64,000 bases of DNA, from NCBI RefSeq assembly GCF_007971525.1, contig NZ_CP042437.1:4650001-4714000 (forward strand), written 5' to 3'. A program made the position numbers and the translations under genes. This document shows, piece by piece, positions 16,856 through 25,737 of this stretch. The stretch's first letter is position 1, and every line of letters starts with the position of its first letter. The stretch is from Mucilaginibacter ginsenosidivorax. Its GTDB lineage: Bacteria > Bacteroidota > Bacteroidia > Sphingobacteriales > Sphingobacteriaceae. Under the pieces are notes generated by a model. It was given only the letters and a program-made list of their open reading frames with translations, was not told the DNA's origin and did no database searches.

Positions 16856-17467
16856 TTATTTATACTTCCAATGTCTTGATTTGCCCTCGGCAATCCACTC
16901 AGCAGCGGTTTCCATTCGTTTCTGGCGGGTAGCATCGCTTTTGGCATCAACTATCCATTCCACATATTCCTTTTTATGCGAGTAGCTGGATTTATCGAAG
17001 TTAAAACTCGCGTTAGGGTAAGTTTTCAAAAACTCCGTGAAATATTCAGGGATAACCAATTCGGTTTTTGGAGCCGACGCCTTTTTTACAGCCTCAGGTG
17101 TTTTCTTGCCACTTTCGTTCAAGGCTATTGCCTGCCGTATAAAATCCTGTAGAATCTCTTTAGATGGCAAGTCTTCTATTTTAGTTATCCTGCCAAAGCT
17201 GCCGGCAGATCCATCGCCGATGCTTAATGCACTATGAGGATCAATCAATAACGTTGCCTTCCAGAAACCGAATGAACAGTGCTCTTTAAAAGCAGCCATC
17301 TGGCATACCGGGCCCTTGTAATCAAAAAAAGGGAAGCCCCATTTTACGGTCTCCACCAATAAAGGGGATGTTTCATGTACAATTTCCCTGATGTATTCCA
17401 ATATTGGTTTGGCAAAATCGGCGGCTTTTTCAATAAAAGCATCAACCCGGCTATCGTATTGTTCCAT
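16856..17467 (-). CDS. DUF1801 / YdeI-OmpD-associated family protein
   Basis: This 203-residue protein has an N-terminal DUF1801-like domain (EYIREIVHETSPLLVETVKWGFPFFDYKG, CSFGFWKATLL) and a C-terminal YdeI segment (LVIPEYFTEFLKTYPNASFNFDKSSYSHKKEYVEWI, then TRQKRMETAAEWIAEGKSRHWKYK). YdeI-family members are small cytoplasmic proteins; some Bacillus paralogues contribute to antimicrobial peptide resistance, but most have no known role. It starts at ATG 17467 and ends two bases before the inverted repeat. Confidence 0.85.
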   Translation of the reverse strand: MEQYDSRVDAFIEKAADFAKPILEYIREIVHETSPLLVETVKWGFPFFDYKGPVCQMAAFKEHCSFGFWKATLLIDPHSALSIGDGSAGSFGRITKIEDLPSKEILQDFIRQAIALNESGKKTPEAVKKASAPKTELVIPEYFTEFLKTYPNASFNFDKSSYSHKKEYVEWIVDAKSDATRQKRMETAAEWIAEGKSRHWKYK

Positions 17468-17578
17468 AAAATAAATTTAGTAACAAATTGTTAAATCGCA
17501 ACCGACCTGCAACGTTTAAGGGATATTTTGCATCTTAGCTAAAGCAGGTAATTTCGTCACACAAAATCATGTAAGGTT

Positions 17579-18664
17579 ATGACTATAAGAGCATTCAAGT
17601 TATTTACAGGAATCTTCATGCTGGCTTTTGCAGTGAGTACCGGTTACTGCCAGGTAAAAACCGCCTCGCCCAGCCCCTTTACTGATAAAGATATGGTTTC
17701 ATGGGATTACAGCTCAAAAACCATTGGCGAAGACTATACCATTTATGTACATTTTCCGCCGGGATATGATACCACAAAAATTAAATATCCGGTATTATAC
17801 ATGACTGATGGCGACTGGAACATGACGGTTGCCATGAACTGCTTTAACATGCTGAGGCAGGATTATAAAACTACCGAAGCCCTGATTGTTGGCATAGGCT
17901 ATGGTAGCCGCCCCAACAAACGTAACCGCGACCTTAACCCCGAAACCGGCGGACCAAAATTCATATCGTTTATTGAACAGGAAGTAATACCTTTTATACA
18001 AGGCAAATACAGGGTTAATGATAATAAGGCTTTATATGGCTACTCATTCGGGGGCATGTTTACCACCATGGTATTGTTTAACCATCCTGGTTTGTTTAAT
18101 ATGGTATTTATAGGTGCACCCGGTAATACCGGCAGGGAGCTGCTACCATCTGCGCAAAAATATTTTGCAAACCATACTGATCTTAATTGCCGGGTGTTTT
18201 TAGGCGTGGGATCATACGAGCAGGAAAATGCGAAGAACATTGAGCAGTTTACCGCTTACATGAAAAAACAAAACTGTAAAAACCTGGATATTGATTTTGC
18301 AATTACTCCGGGTGCAAATCATGGTGCTGCCCTGGCACAGGTAATGCAAAATGCCATAGCGTTTGCATATTGCCAAAAACATAAAGCAATCATACTAACT
18401 GCAAAAGAGCTTGAACCGTACAGCGGCAATTACAAGGTAGCCGGCGACGAAAAAGATACGTTTAAAGTGTATTTGTCAGGAGGTAAACTATACTTTAAAC
18501 AAAACGACCAGTTGCCCCAGGAATTTGCACCTTACGCCAAAGATTCTTTTTTTATGTACGAAGATGAAAAAGCCGACATCAACTTTAAAACAGAAGGCGG
18601 CAAAAAATATTTAGTATTTAACTTTCCAGGTGAAAAGCCGGTAAGGTTGGATAGGGTTAATTAA
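17579..18664 (+). CDS. Secreted alpha/beta-hydrolase, esterase D/IroE-like
   Basis: This 361-residue protein has a signal peptide ending near STGYC/Q. The esterase core at residues ~45-270 carries YPVLYMTDGDW, EALIVGIGYG, the nucleophile elbow GYSFGGMF and the catalytic His in TPGANHGAA; an Asp/Glu in the GSYEQEN region may complete the triad. The C-terminal ~85 residues (ELEPYSGNYKVAGDEKDTFKVYLSGGKLYFK) resemble the small beta domain DUF3471 found after serine hydrolases. Substrate unknown; carbohydrate or siderophore esters are typical for the family. A TAAGG ribosome binding site precedes the ATG. Confidence 0.82.
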   Translation: MTIRAFKLFTGIFMLAFAVSTGYCQVKTASPSPFTDKDMVSWDYSSKTIGEDYTIYVHFPPGYDTTKIKYPVLYMTDGDWNMTVAMNCFNMLRQDYKTTEALIVGIGYGSRPNKRNRDLNPETGGPKFISFIEQEVIPFIQGKYRVNDNKALYGYSFGGMFTTMVLFNHPGLFNMVFIGAPGNTGRELLPSAQKYFANHTDLNCRVFLGVGSYEQENAKNIEQFTAYMKKQNCKNLDIDFAITPGANHGAALAQVMQNAIAFAYCQKHKAIILTAKELEPYSGNYKVAGDEKDTFKVYLSGGKLYFKQNDQLPQEFAPYAKDSFFMYEDEKADINFKTEGGKKYLVFNFPGEKPVRLDRVN

Positions 18665-18709
18665 TACCGTTTTCAGTATAAAACAAACTCAAGGGTGAGG
18701 TAGCAATTA

Positions 18710-19195
18710 TCAACCATTAACCAAATCCCTGAACAACTGAATATGCCAGCTGTTTTTAAACGGCACTTCCCATTTGGTTTCCAGTTCGGTAAGGTTTTGT
18801 ACCATATTGTTGTATACAATGGTTTCGGTATTTATTTTGCCCTGTTTCAGCATGTTCTCAAAAGCATGGCGAGGGAGGGATAAAATTTCTTCACCATCGC
18901 GGTAGGCCAGGTTAAACCTATCAAACAGGTTGATGTTGAAATGCTGCCCGATGTTCTGCATGAAGTGTACCGATTTATCAATAGAGCAGCCGCTGGCGCC
19001 TGCCTGGCTTTCGTCAACAATCAGTATCAAAAAACGGTTGTAACGCACTTCGCCTTTAGCCTTTAACTGGTTATTGTGGGCCGTCCATCCGGTGGTGAAT
19101 TTATCCAGTTCCTGCTGGATTTGTTGCACCACTTCGTCGGTTAATTTTTTGTCGGCCTGGTAGATCCAAACTCTTGAGTGTTGAGAAAATTCCAT
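18710..19195 (-). CDS. Conserved Bacteroidetes protein, often mislabelled ABC transporter ATPase
   Basis: About 161 residues from the ATG at 19195 (MEFSQHSRVWIYQADKKLT); an upstream TTG would add five residues. Conserved text includes GWTAHNNQLKAKGEVRYNRFLILIVDE, ASGCSIDKSVHFMQNIG and FDRFNLAYRDG. I recall this family being named ABC transporter ATPase in Bacteroidetes databases, but there is no P-loop, signature motif or Walker B, so that name is not supported. It appears soluble and cytoplasmic. It is divergent from the following small gene. Function unknown. Confidence 0.75.
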   Translation of the reverse strand: MEFSQHSRVWIYQADKKLTDEVVQQIQQELDKFTTGWTAHNNQLKAKGEVRYNRFLILIVDESQAGASGCSIDKSVHFMQNIGQHFNINLFDRFNLAYRDGEEILSLPRHAFENMLKQGKINTETIVYNNMVQNLTELETKWEVPFKNSWHIQLFRDLVNG

Positions 19196-19240
19196 TTGCA
19201 AAAATATCAATTTATTAACTTAGGGTAACATTTTGTTGTC

Positions 19241-19723
19241 ATGAAAACATCAATCTCGTCGTTAATAAAAAAAGCAGCGGCAATTATAGCGTTTTTGGCC
19301 TCCAGTTGCTTTATTTACGGTTTTAATCGGGGTATGGGCGACCAGGAATGGCTTGCCTGGAGCAATAAATGCCTTACAGAGTCATTTAATCCACCGCCGG
19401 ATATTACGCTGAAAAAGTGGGAATTAATACTTACAAACGATTGTTTTTTGCGTTTAAGGAAAACTTATCAACACGACAGACAAGAGTATTTTTCGTTTAA
19501 TTTACACCGCCTCAACAACGTGGAATACATGGGCAGCGATACTACCGGAACCCTTAAGCTAAGTACCCTAACCGACGACATTATAGTACAAACTTACGAA
19601 GACCCAAAAGGCGACCTTGACTCGATGGCTACCGCTATTGAACTGCCCGTAAAACACATGAGCCCGGTAAGGCTGGACAGTTTGAAAATAGCGCTAAATT
19701 ATTTTAAAGCGAAGAGCTTATAA
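19241..19723 (+). CDS. Small exported or membrane-anchored protein, unknown
   Basis: This 160-residue protein has a hydrophobic N-terminal segment (AAAIIAFLASSCFIYGF) with a Cys after LASS that could be a lipobox, although the +1 context is not ideal. The rest is soluble and contains two further Cys (NKCLTE, NDCFLRL). No family was recognised. It is divergent from the gene at 19195 with only 45 bp between them. Confidence 0.55.
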   Translation: MKTSISSLIKKAAAIIAFLASSCFIYGFNRGMGDQEWLAWSNKCLTESFNPPPDITLKKWELILTNDCFLRLRKTYQHDRQEYFSFNLHRLNNVEYMGSDTTGTLKLSTLTDDIIVQTYEDPKGDLDSMATAIELPVKHMSPVRLDSLKIALNYFKAKSL

Positions 19724-19748
19724 GCTTTGAGTGTCCGAAAGTTTTTTT

Positions 19749-19885
19749 AATTCCCTCCCTTGGGAGGGGTGCGGTTGGAAATGAGCGTAAAGGCGGGGAG
19801 GGGTTTATACGAGCGATGAGTTGCAAAGCGGCTTGTCTGCCGGGTTAAACCCCTACCTCCTCCTTCCCCAAGGAAGGAATCGCAC
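19749..19885. repeat. Complex inverted repeat between convergent genes (CTCCCTTGGGAGGGG family)
   Basis: The left part, AATTCCCTCCCTTGGGAGGGG at 19749-19769 continuing to GGGGAGGGGTTTA near 19806, is mirrored by AACCCCTACCTCCTCC and CCAAGGAAGGAAT at 19848-19880. Each half also has its own small palindrome (CCCTCCCTTGGGAGGG; CCTTCCCCAAGGAAGG). It sits between a plus-strand gene and a minus-strand Fe-S gene, in the position of a bidirectional terminator. Confidence 0.7.
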
Positions 19886-19926
19886 AATCCCCCGCTCCTT
19901 TGTAATGTTTCGAACATTCAGGTTAT

Positions 19927-20718
19927 TTATAGCCCATTTGCCCTTACCGTTATCTCGGCAATATCCAACACTTGGATCTCATCCTGTTTATCCTGTAGCT
20001 TAACACCATCGGTAAGCATGGTCATACAAAAGGGGCAGCCGGCAGCTACAATATTTGCTTTGGCTTCAATTACATCCTGCATGCGTTCAAGGTTGATATC
20101 TTTTGTGCCTTTTTCGGGTTCTTTAAACATTTGCGCACCGCCTGCGCCACAGCATAAGCCATTACTTTTACAGCGTTTCATTTCAACCAGTTCGGCGTCC
20201 AGTATCTCCAGCGCGGCCCGCGGAGCTTCATAAACGTTATTTGCCCGGCCTAAGTAACAGGGGTCATGAAAAGTGATCTTTTTACCTTTAAAGCTTTCGC
20301 CTCCCTCGGCTTTCAGCTTACCTTCATCAATTAATTGTTGTATCAGCTGGCTATGGTGTATTACATCATAATTACCACCCAAACCCGGATATTCATTCCT
20401 GATGGTGTTAAAACAGTGCGGGCAGCCGGTTACTATTTTTTTAATATTATAGCCATTAAGCACCTCAATATTGGTCATGGCCTGCATCTGGAACAAAAAT
20501 TCGTTACCGGCCCGTTTGGCAGGGTCGCCGGTACAGCTTTCTTCTGTACCCAAAACGGCATAACTGATGCCTACATGATGCAGTATTTTACATATATCGC
20601 GGGTTATTTTTTGCGCCCGCTCGTCAAAACTACCTGCGCAGCCAACCCAGAACAATATTTCGGGTTCAATGCCGTCGGCGGCCATTTGGGCCATGGTGGG
20701 TATTTTGAAGTTTGTCAT
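19927..20718 (-). CDS. (Fe-S)-binding protein with two CCG domains (heterodisulfide reductase B/LutA-like)
   Basis: This 263-residue protein has duplicated cysteine-rich CCG modules: GCAGSFDERAQ, GCPHCFNTI, HDPCYLGRANNVYEAP, LCCGAGGAQMF and GCPFCMTML. Such domains bind a 4Fe-4S or non-cubane cluster and act as the catalytic or electron-transfer unit in heterodisulfide reductase, GlpC and lactate oxidase systems. It is the last of three genes transcribed together (22500 to 19927). The upstream membrane Fe-S protein is the expected partner. The electron donor and acceptor cannot be read from the sequence. Confidence 0.88.
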   Translation of the reverse strand: MTNFKIPTMAQMAADGIEPEILFWVGCAGSFDERAQKITRDICKILHHVGISYAVLGTEESCTGDPAKRAGNEFLFQMQAMTNIEVLNGYNIKKIVTGCPHCFNTIRNEYPGLGGNYDVIHHSQLIQQLIDEGKLKAEGGESFKGKKITFHDPCYLGRANNVYEAPRAALEILDAELVEMKRCKSNGLCCGAGGAQMFKEPEKGTKDINLERMQDVIEAKANIVAAGCPFCMTMLTDGVKLQDKQDEIQVLDIAEITVRANGL

Positions 20719-20727
20719 AAATCCGGA

Positions 20728-21174
20728 TTATAAGTCGTCGGGCAACTCGTTTATATTGGCAATAAAGTCATCTACGCCGCTGTAGTTTTTAAATACAATT
20801 GCTGTGTTGTTAGTACTTAACTGGTTAAGGATATCAAGTGCTACATTTAAGGCAGGGCTTTCTTTTCCAAACATTTTGGCGTCCCAGTTAATACCGGCCA
20901 GCACGTCGTTTTCGTCCATTTCCACACACCAGCTTTCTAAAAATTCGGCTATCAGAATTTCAACCGGCAGGTAGCCTTTCCAGTCATCACGTGCACAAGC
21001 TTTGGCAAGGGCTCTGTCCGACCAAAATGGAATTACGCTAACTTCCTCATCGTCATTTGAGTGCGAATTGGCCCATCCTGTTTTACTTTTCAACCCCCAT
21101 ACCGATCTGGCTGCGGCTGCCCGTTCAATAAATGTATTATATTTCAGTTCGATGATTGCGATATCCTGCAGCAT
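20728..21174 (-). CDS. DUF2750 domain protein inside Fe-S operon
   Basis: This 148-residue soluble protein matches DUF2750: NTFIERAAAARSVWGLKS, VSVIPFWSDRALAKACARDDWKGY and EFLESWCVEMDENDVLAGINWD. The role is unknown. It lies 24 bp after the membrane Fe-S gene and 9 bp before the CCG-domain gene, so it is embedded in their operon. Whether it takes part in the redox complex or is a passenger is open. Confidence 0.8.
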   Translation of the reverse strand: MLQDIAIIELKYNTFIERAAAARSVWGLKSKTGWANSHSNDDEEVSVIPFWSDRALAKACARDDWKGYLPVEILIAEFLESWCVEMDENDVLAGINWDAKMFGKESPALNVALDILNQLSTNNTAIVFKNYSGVDDFIANINELPDDL

Positions 21175-21198
21175 ATTTGTATTTACTAAAGCCTGTAA

Positions 21199-22500
21199 TT
21201 AATCGTTGTTTGCCCAGTTTAGCCTATCGGCCTGGCTGTACTTCCAGGGGGCCCCGTTATTTTCTACATTGCTAAACATATTGTTCAGGCTTGCCGGGGC
21301 TTGTGATTCTTCCATCATTACATAGCGGCGCATCTCGACAATTATTTCCAGCGGATTGATATTTACCGGGCAGGCCTCGGCACAGGCATTGCAGGTGGTA
21401 CAGGCCCAAAGCTCTTCGCGGGTGATGTAATTATCCAGCAACGATTTACCATCGTTATGATCCTTGCCATGTTTATCCAGGTTGTTACCCACTTCGGTAA
21501 GCCTGTCGCGGGTATCCATCATAATTTTACGTGGCGATAATAGTTTGCCGGTAATATTTGCCGGGCACACCGATGTACACCTGCCACATTCGGTGCAGGT
21601 ATAGGCCTCCATCAGGTTTTTCCAGGTAAGGTCGGTTACATCTTTTACGCCGAACCTTGCAGGCTCGCCTGTATTTTCCGGAACGAAGGACGGATCGAGC
21701 ATAGCCTTAACCTCGTTGGTAACCGATGCCATATTGGTAAACTTTCCTTTAGGGTTCAGGTTTGAATAATACACATTGGGAAAAGCCAGCAGGATATGAA
21801 AATGCTTGGAGTAAGGCAGGTAATTTAAAAACGCAAGGATACCTATAATATGAAACCACCAGCAGCCTCTTTCCAGCATTGCCAATGAAGCTGTGCTATC
21901 GGGCAATATCGGTGCTATAAGCGAGCTTACCGGGAAACTGCCGGCTTTTATATAATGTTCAAAATGCAATAGCTGTAGTTTATAATCGGCCGCGTTCATG
22001 GTTAAAAACGCGGTCATCAGCAATATTTCTATACAAAGGATATAGTTAGCATCTGATTTTGGCCATTTGGTCATCTCCGTGCCCGAGAAGCGCTTCAAGT
22101 GCACAATGTTACGCCGGCTCAGGAAAACAATACAGGCCACAAGTACCAAAACCGCCAGTACCTCAAAACCGCCTATCAGCAGGTTATACAAGCCACCCAG
22201 CGGGGCCGAAAAAATACGGTGCGAACCAAAAATGCCGTCAATCATAATCTCCAGCACTTCCAGGTTAATGATAACAAAGCCTACATAGATAACAAAATGC
22301 ATTATGGCGGCTACCGGGCGCTTAACCATTTTGGTTTGGCCAAGCGCTACTTTGGCCATAATTTTCCATCGCGTAGCCGACTCATCGCTGCGGTCAACAT
22401 CCTTACCCAATAATATATTGCGCCTTATTTTACCCGCGTTTTTGGCAAACAGGTAAATGGCGGCCCCTAAAATGATGATAAATATAGCCTGTGCAATCAT
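21199..22500 (-). CDS. Membrane-bound (Fe-S) oxidoreductase, NarI-like plus 2x[4Fe-4S]
   Basis: This 433-residue protein has five predicted membrane helices (about residues 1-19, 62-86, 103-128, 152-172, 212-231) resembling a quinone/heme-interacting NarI-type module. The soluble C-terminal part has two 4Fe-4S motifs, CTECGRCTSVCP and CTTCNACAEACP, as in heterodisulfide reductase subunit C. It probably passes electrons between the membrane pool and the CCG-domain protein encoded downstream. Operon order is this gene, DUF2750, CCG protein. No flavin dehydrogenase subunit is adjacent, so the overall reaction is unresolved. Confidence 0.88.
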   Translation of the reverse strand: MIAQAIFIIILGAAIYLFAKNAGKIRRNILLGKDVDRSDESATRWKIMAKVALGQTKMVKRPVAAIMHFVIYVGFVIINLEVLEIMIDGIFGSHRIFSAPLGGLYNLLIGGFEVLAVLVLVACIVFLSRRNIVHLKRFSGTEMTKWPKSDANYILCIEILLMTAFLTMNAADYKLQLLHFEHYIKAGSFPVSSLIAPILPDSTASLAMLERGCWWFHIIGILAFLNYLPYSKHFHILLAFPNVYYSNLNPKGKFTNMASVTNEVKAMLDPSFVPENTGEPARFGVKDVTDLTWKNLMEAYTCTECGRCTSVCPANITGKLLSPRKIMMDTRDRLTEVGNNLDKHGKDHNDGKSLLDNYITREELWACTTCNACAEACPVNINPLEIIVEMRRYVMMEESQAPASLNNMFSNVENNGAPWKYSQADRLNWANND

Positions 22501-22563
22501 TATGCGTGCATAGTATTTTTATTCAAAGTTAGCTGAATTGTTGAAACGGCAAAATGTTACTTG

Positions 22564-24285
22564 TTATTTAAGATCGGCATCAATTTTTAAATTTAAATCC
22601 ATCACTGCCTGCTTTGCGTGTGCTATCCTGGTATTTATTGGCGCGGTGCTGCCATCAACGTTAATATCTGTCATTTTGCCCAAAGCATCGGTATACCATT
22701 TTGCCCATACATCAATTTTATGTCTTTCGGCATCGGCCGGCAATCCGTCTTTAATGGACTGCGCGCTTAATGCATATTCATCTTTTAGCCTGTCGGTCGC
22801 GTTTTTTTGCAGCTCGTCAATTAATGTAAATGTAGTAGGCTCATCTGCCGCGGTTAGTGTATAGGCTGTCGCTAACGCGCTTACGCCAACATTTTTCATT
22901 TCCTGTGCCGAAACCATATTTAACCTGTCGGCATCGGTGTGGTAAAATACATCGGTAAAATGCCACATCAATAAACCGGGAATTTTGGACTGCAAAAATG
23001 GAGTGTGATCGCTACCGCCTTCAAAAGGGTTGCTTTTTACTACCCAGCCATTATCGCGGCCCTGCTGCATACAGCGGTTAAGTGTTAAATCATTAAAATA
23101 ATGCGGAAACAAGTCCGATTCCTGCAAAGCCCGGCCACCCCATTCCGTATGTTTATCCTTACCGCGGGTCCAGATAGCCGATGGGTCGGGCATTTTTTCA
23201 ATCAGGAAACTGCCGCCTGTTTTGCTTACATCTTCGCCCACCATATCCAGGCTTAATCCCCATTTAATGCCTTTGGCCCTCAGGGTATCTTCAGTAATAT
23301 ACCTGCCGGTTGATACAATTTCATCGCCCCACAAAAACGTGATGGTGCGTTTAGGACTGAATTTTTTCTGGTTGATGACTGTTGCGGTCACCCTTGCCAT
23401 TTCGGCAAGTGTGCCTACCCCGGTAGCGTTGTCATTGGCGCCCGGCTCCTGTACGTGCGCGCTAAATACAAAACGTTCGTCGGGTTTGGCTGTACCGCGG
23501 GCATTAGCCACTATGGTAAGCTCCTTTGATGGATATATTTTTGATTCCACCTCAACGTGAACTTTAACGGGTCCTTTTTGTAAAGCAGCTTTAAGCCTTT
23601 CTTTAGCAGCATACGAAAGGAGGATCCCAAATTTCTGACTCAAGGAATCCTGGTACCTGATGCCGCCAAACTGGATAGAATTTACATTTTTTTCGGGCTG
23701 TGTGTAGGCCGGCATGCTATAACCCATTGCGCCAAGCGCACCGTTTTTAACAGCCGACGCATAAAATCTGCCCACATTAGTTTCCGCAAAAACAATTTTG
23801 CCTTTTAAATCTTTGCCGTCAAGGTTTTTCAGGCCGGCTTCATCAACAAAAAGCACCTCTGCGTTAACACCTCCCGGCGGCGTACTTGCCGAATAGATAG
23901 CCAGCATATTGCGGTTGGTAGCAAATGTAAGCAGTGGCTTTGCGTCGCCTTCTATGGTTACAATAGCGTTAACCGGTTCCCAGGTGGGGCGGTGCATTTC
24001 GCGGGTTTCAATTCGGTAGGTTAGCGGACCATCGGCCTCGCCTTTTACCTCTTTTTTATATCCGGCCTGCTGCAGTGTTTTTTCAACTTCGAAAATGCTT
24101 TCGTTAAAGCCCGAATTACCGGGTATCCTCCAGCGTTTTTCAACAAATGCTACCGTTTTATAAGCATTGGCTTCAATAAATGTATTTCGCAGAAGTGGGT
24201 AATAATTATCAATTGTACTTGAACTTTGGGCGTTTGCCATCCCGGCAGATAGCGCAAACAATGTTATTAATAACGGTTTAATCAT
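22564..24285 (-). CDS. M28 family metallopeptidase with PA domain (secreted)
   Basis: This 573-residue protein has signal peptide MIKPLLITLFALSAGMANAQ. A PA-like insert lies at about residues 120-250. The M28 di-zinc site is visible: His and Asp in SAHVQEPGANDNATG, catalytic Glu in WGDEIVSTG, Asp in LDMVGEDVS, and His in VFYHTDADRLNMV. It probably trims peptides as an aminopeptidase in the periplasm or outside the cell. It is 63 bp upstream of the Fe-S operon on the same strand but functionally unrelated. About 550 bp of repeat-rich DNA lies upstream. Confidence 0.9.
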   Translation of the reverse strand: MIKPLLITLFALSAGMANAQSSSTIDNYYPLLRNTFIEANAYKTVAFVEKRWRIPGNSGFNESIFEVEKTLQQAGYKKEVKGEADGPLTYRIETREMHRPTWEPVNAIVTIEGDAKPLLTFATNRNMLAIYSASTPPGGVNAEVLFVDEAGLKNLDGKDLKGKIVFAETNVGRFYASAVKNGALGAMGYSMPAYTQPEKNVNSIQFGGIRYQDSLSQKFGILLSYAAKERLKAALQKGPVKVHVEVESKIYPSKELTIVANARGTAKPDERFVFSAHVQEPGANDNATGVGTLAEMARVTATVINQKKFSPKRTITFLWGDEIVSTGRYITEDTLRAKGIKWGLSLDMVGEDVSKTGGSFLIEKMPDPSAIWTRGKDKHTEWGGRALQESDLFPHYFNDLTLNRCMQQGRDNGWVVKSNPFEGGSDHTPFLQSKIPGLLMWHFTDVFYHTDADRLNMVSAQEMKNVGVSALATAYTLTAADEPTTFTLIDELQKNATDRLKDEYALSAQSIKDGLPADAERHKIDVWAKWYTDALGKMTDINVDGSTAPINTRIAHAKQAVMDLNLKIDADLK

Positions 24286-24355
24286 AAGGGCAAGTTAGCG
24301 ATTGGCGGGTATAAAGCAAAATAGGTCACACCTCAGAGGTAGCAATGTTTTTGTA

Positions 24356-24376
24356 GAGACGCATCACATGCGTCTC
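24356..24376. repeat. Short perfect palindrome GAGACGCAT-CAC-ATGCGTCTC
   Basis: A 9-bp perfect stem with a 3-nt loop, preceded by TTTTTGTA. It is not followed by a T tract in either direction, so terminator function is doubtful. It resembles short dispersed palindromes that I recall from bacterial intergenic regions. Confidence 0.7.
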
Positions 24377-24399
24377 CCGCAATAGAATCTGCCTGAGAT

Positions 24400-24620
24400 G
24401 TTGGTTCACACAAATATTGGCTTTGAACGCTGGTCACGACTCACCCCGGCTACGCTGCGCTGGCCGACCCTCTCTTCGGCTGCGCCGCAAAGAGGGTGAA
24501 GCTCATTTTGTTTTTTCTTTTCGCCCCTCTATGCGACGCAGTCGAAGAGAGGGGCAGACGGGCGCAGCCTCGTCGGGGTGAGTCGACTCGCCGACATGCG
24601 ATGTACACTATTTCCCCTTC
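24400..24620. repeat. Dispersed ~220-bp element, copy A
   Basis: The core 24437-24585 begins CGACTCACCCCG and ends CGGGGTGAGTCG, a perfect terminal inverted repeat of 12 bp. Inside are two sub-hairpins (CCTCTCTTCGGC.../...CAAAGAGGG and GCCCCTCTATGCG.../...GAAGAGAGGGGC) separated by a T-rich centre. Its reverse complement matches 37235-37381 almost base for base, and similarity continues on both flanks (ACACAAATATT with TTTGAACGC on one side, CATGCGAT on the other). No coding capacity. Confidence 0.85.
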
Positions 24621-24840
24621 AGAGTTCCCGGATTTACAACCCGCAACCCGCTAAGAAACTAAGCGATTTGGCTATTTTTTGTGATTTTGCCTTTGCGCAA
24701 AAAAAAAGCATCCTCCCAATAAATCTCATCCCAGGTCTTTTCACCGCGTTGATAAAGTGATGAAAATCAGGTTTGTTAATGACCTGCGTTACCAGTTGAC
24801 CTTTTATTAGTGGTTATTTTTACCGAATAATTCAGGCGAT

Positions 24841-25698
24841 ATGAATACCATCCTCGTACTTACCGATTTCTCTGAAAATGCAAACCACGCAGCCAAAGCA
24901 GCCCCGCTGCTTGCCGCGAAATTGCACAGCGATATAATTATTTTTAATTCCTACTATGACCATCCGGTAATACCCGTTTATGCAGGTGGCCCTTTAGCTC
25001 TTGATCAGCTTGTTTTTCGGAAGGAAGATAGTATCTCCGCCCTTCATAAGCTGGCCAGGCAATTAGGCCATTTACACAATGGACAGGTTAATGAAGAATT
25101 TAAGCCACAAATCCACACGCAAAGTGGCGAAGGCTCACTGGGAAATAACCTTGCGGCAGTTATCAACGAAAAAAAAGTATCGTTTATCGTAATGGGGGGC
25201 AGTTTAAACAGCCCGGTTAACCATCTTTTTTTTGGTAGCGATACCATGGATGTGGTTGACCATGCAACATGCCCTGTTATAATTATTCCTCCAAAGGTTA
25301 CTTTGGAAAAGCTGAAGAAGATCACTTTGGCAACCGCATTTGAACCTTTTGATAGTTTTGCCATTACCTACCTGGCCAATCTGAGTAAGCAGCTGGGTTT
25401 TGAGCTGGAAATTGTACATATATCGGTGTTTGAAAAGTATGAGGATCCTGATAAGGAAAAAGCTTTGCTAAGGCATATCAAAAAGCTTGAGGATTCGGGC
25501 GTCGTTTATAAACAGATACGCGGGAAAGATGTAATTGACAGGCTGAACCACCTTTGTAAAGAGAACGGATCGGATATGCTGGCGCTGGTTCATTATGAGC
25601 ATGGCTTGCTTTCAAGTATTTTTAAAAAATCTACCACCGAAAAGGCGCTTGGCCGTCATCATATCCCACTAATGGTTATTCCTGCGGACATTCAATAA
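24841..25698 (+). CDS. Universal stress protein, two tandem USP domains
   Basis: This 285-residue protein has an N-terminal USP domain (MNTILVLTDFSENANHAAKAA, then FIVMGG with GSLNSPVNHLFFGSD) whose last stretch resembles the ATP-binding loop G-x(2)-G-x(9)-G-S. A second, more divergent domain starts near residue 158 (KKITLATAFEPFD) and ends HIPLMVIP. Cytoplasmic. The P-type ATPase gene starts about 40 bp downstream on the same strand, so the two probably share a transcript, a pairing often seen for stress proteins and ion pumps. Confidence 0.88.
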   Translation: MNTILVLTDFSENANHAAKAAPLLAAKLHSDIIIFNSYYDHPVIPVYAGGPLALDQLVFRKEDSISALHKLARQLGHLHNGQVNEEFKPQIHTQSGEGSLGNNLAAVINEKKVSFIVMGGSLNSPVNHLFFGSDTMDVVDHATCPVIIIPPKVTLEKLKKITLATAFEPFDSFAITYLANLSKQLGFELEIVHISVFEKYEDPDKEKALLRHIKKLEDSGVVYKQIRGKDVIDRLNHLCKENGSDMLALVHYEHGLLSSIFKKSTTEKALGRHHIPLMVIPADIQ

Positions 25699-25737
25699 TG
25701 TGCTTTGTTTGACTAATTGCCGATTCAAAAGCCCCAA

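Larger units (their letters stand above)
24286..24840. other. 555-bp repeat-rich intergenic region
   Basis: Divergent spacer between the M28 peptidase and the universal stress protein gene. It holds a 9-bp-stem palindrome (24356-24376), a ~220-bp dispersed repeat (24400-24620), and a tail with the phrase GATTTTGCCTTTGCGC, a low-complexity phrase similar to one near 39190. The last 60 bp, AT-rich, probably contain the promoter of the stress protein. Confidence 0.65.

Noticed and set aside
18710..19195. ABC transporter ATPase label for this small protein
   Set aside because: No Walker A, Walker B or signature motif in the sequence; the name is probably a propagated misannotation.
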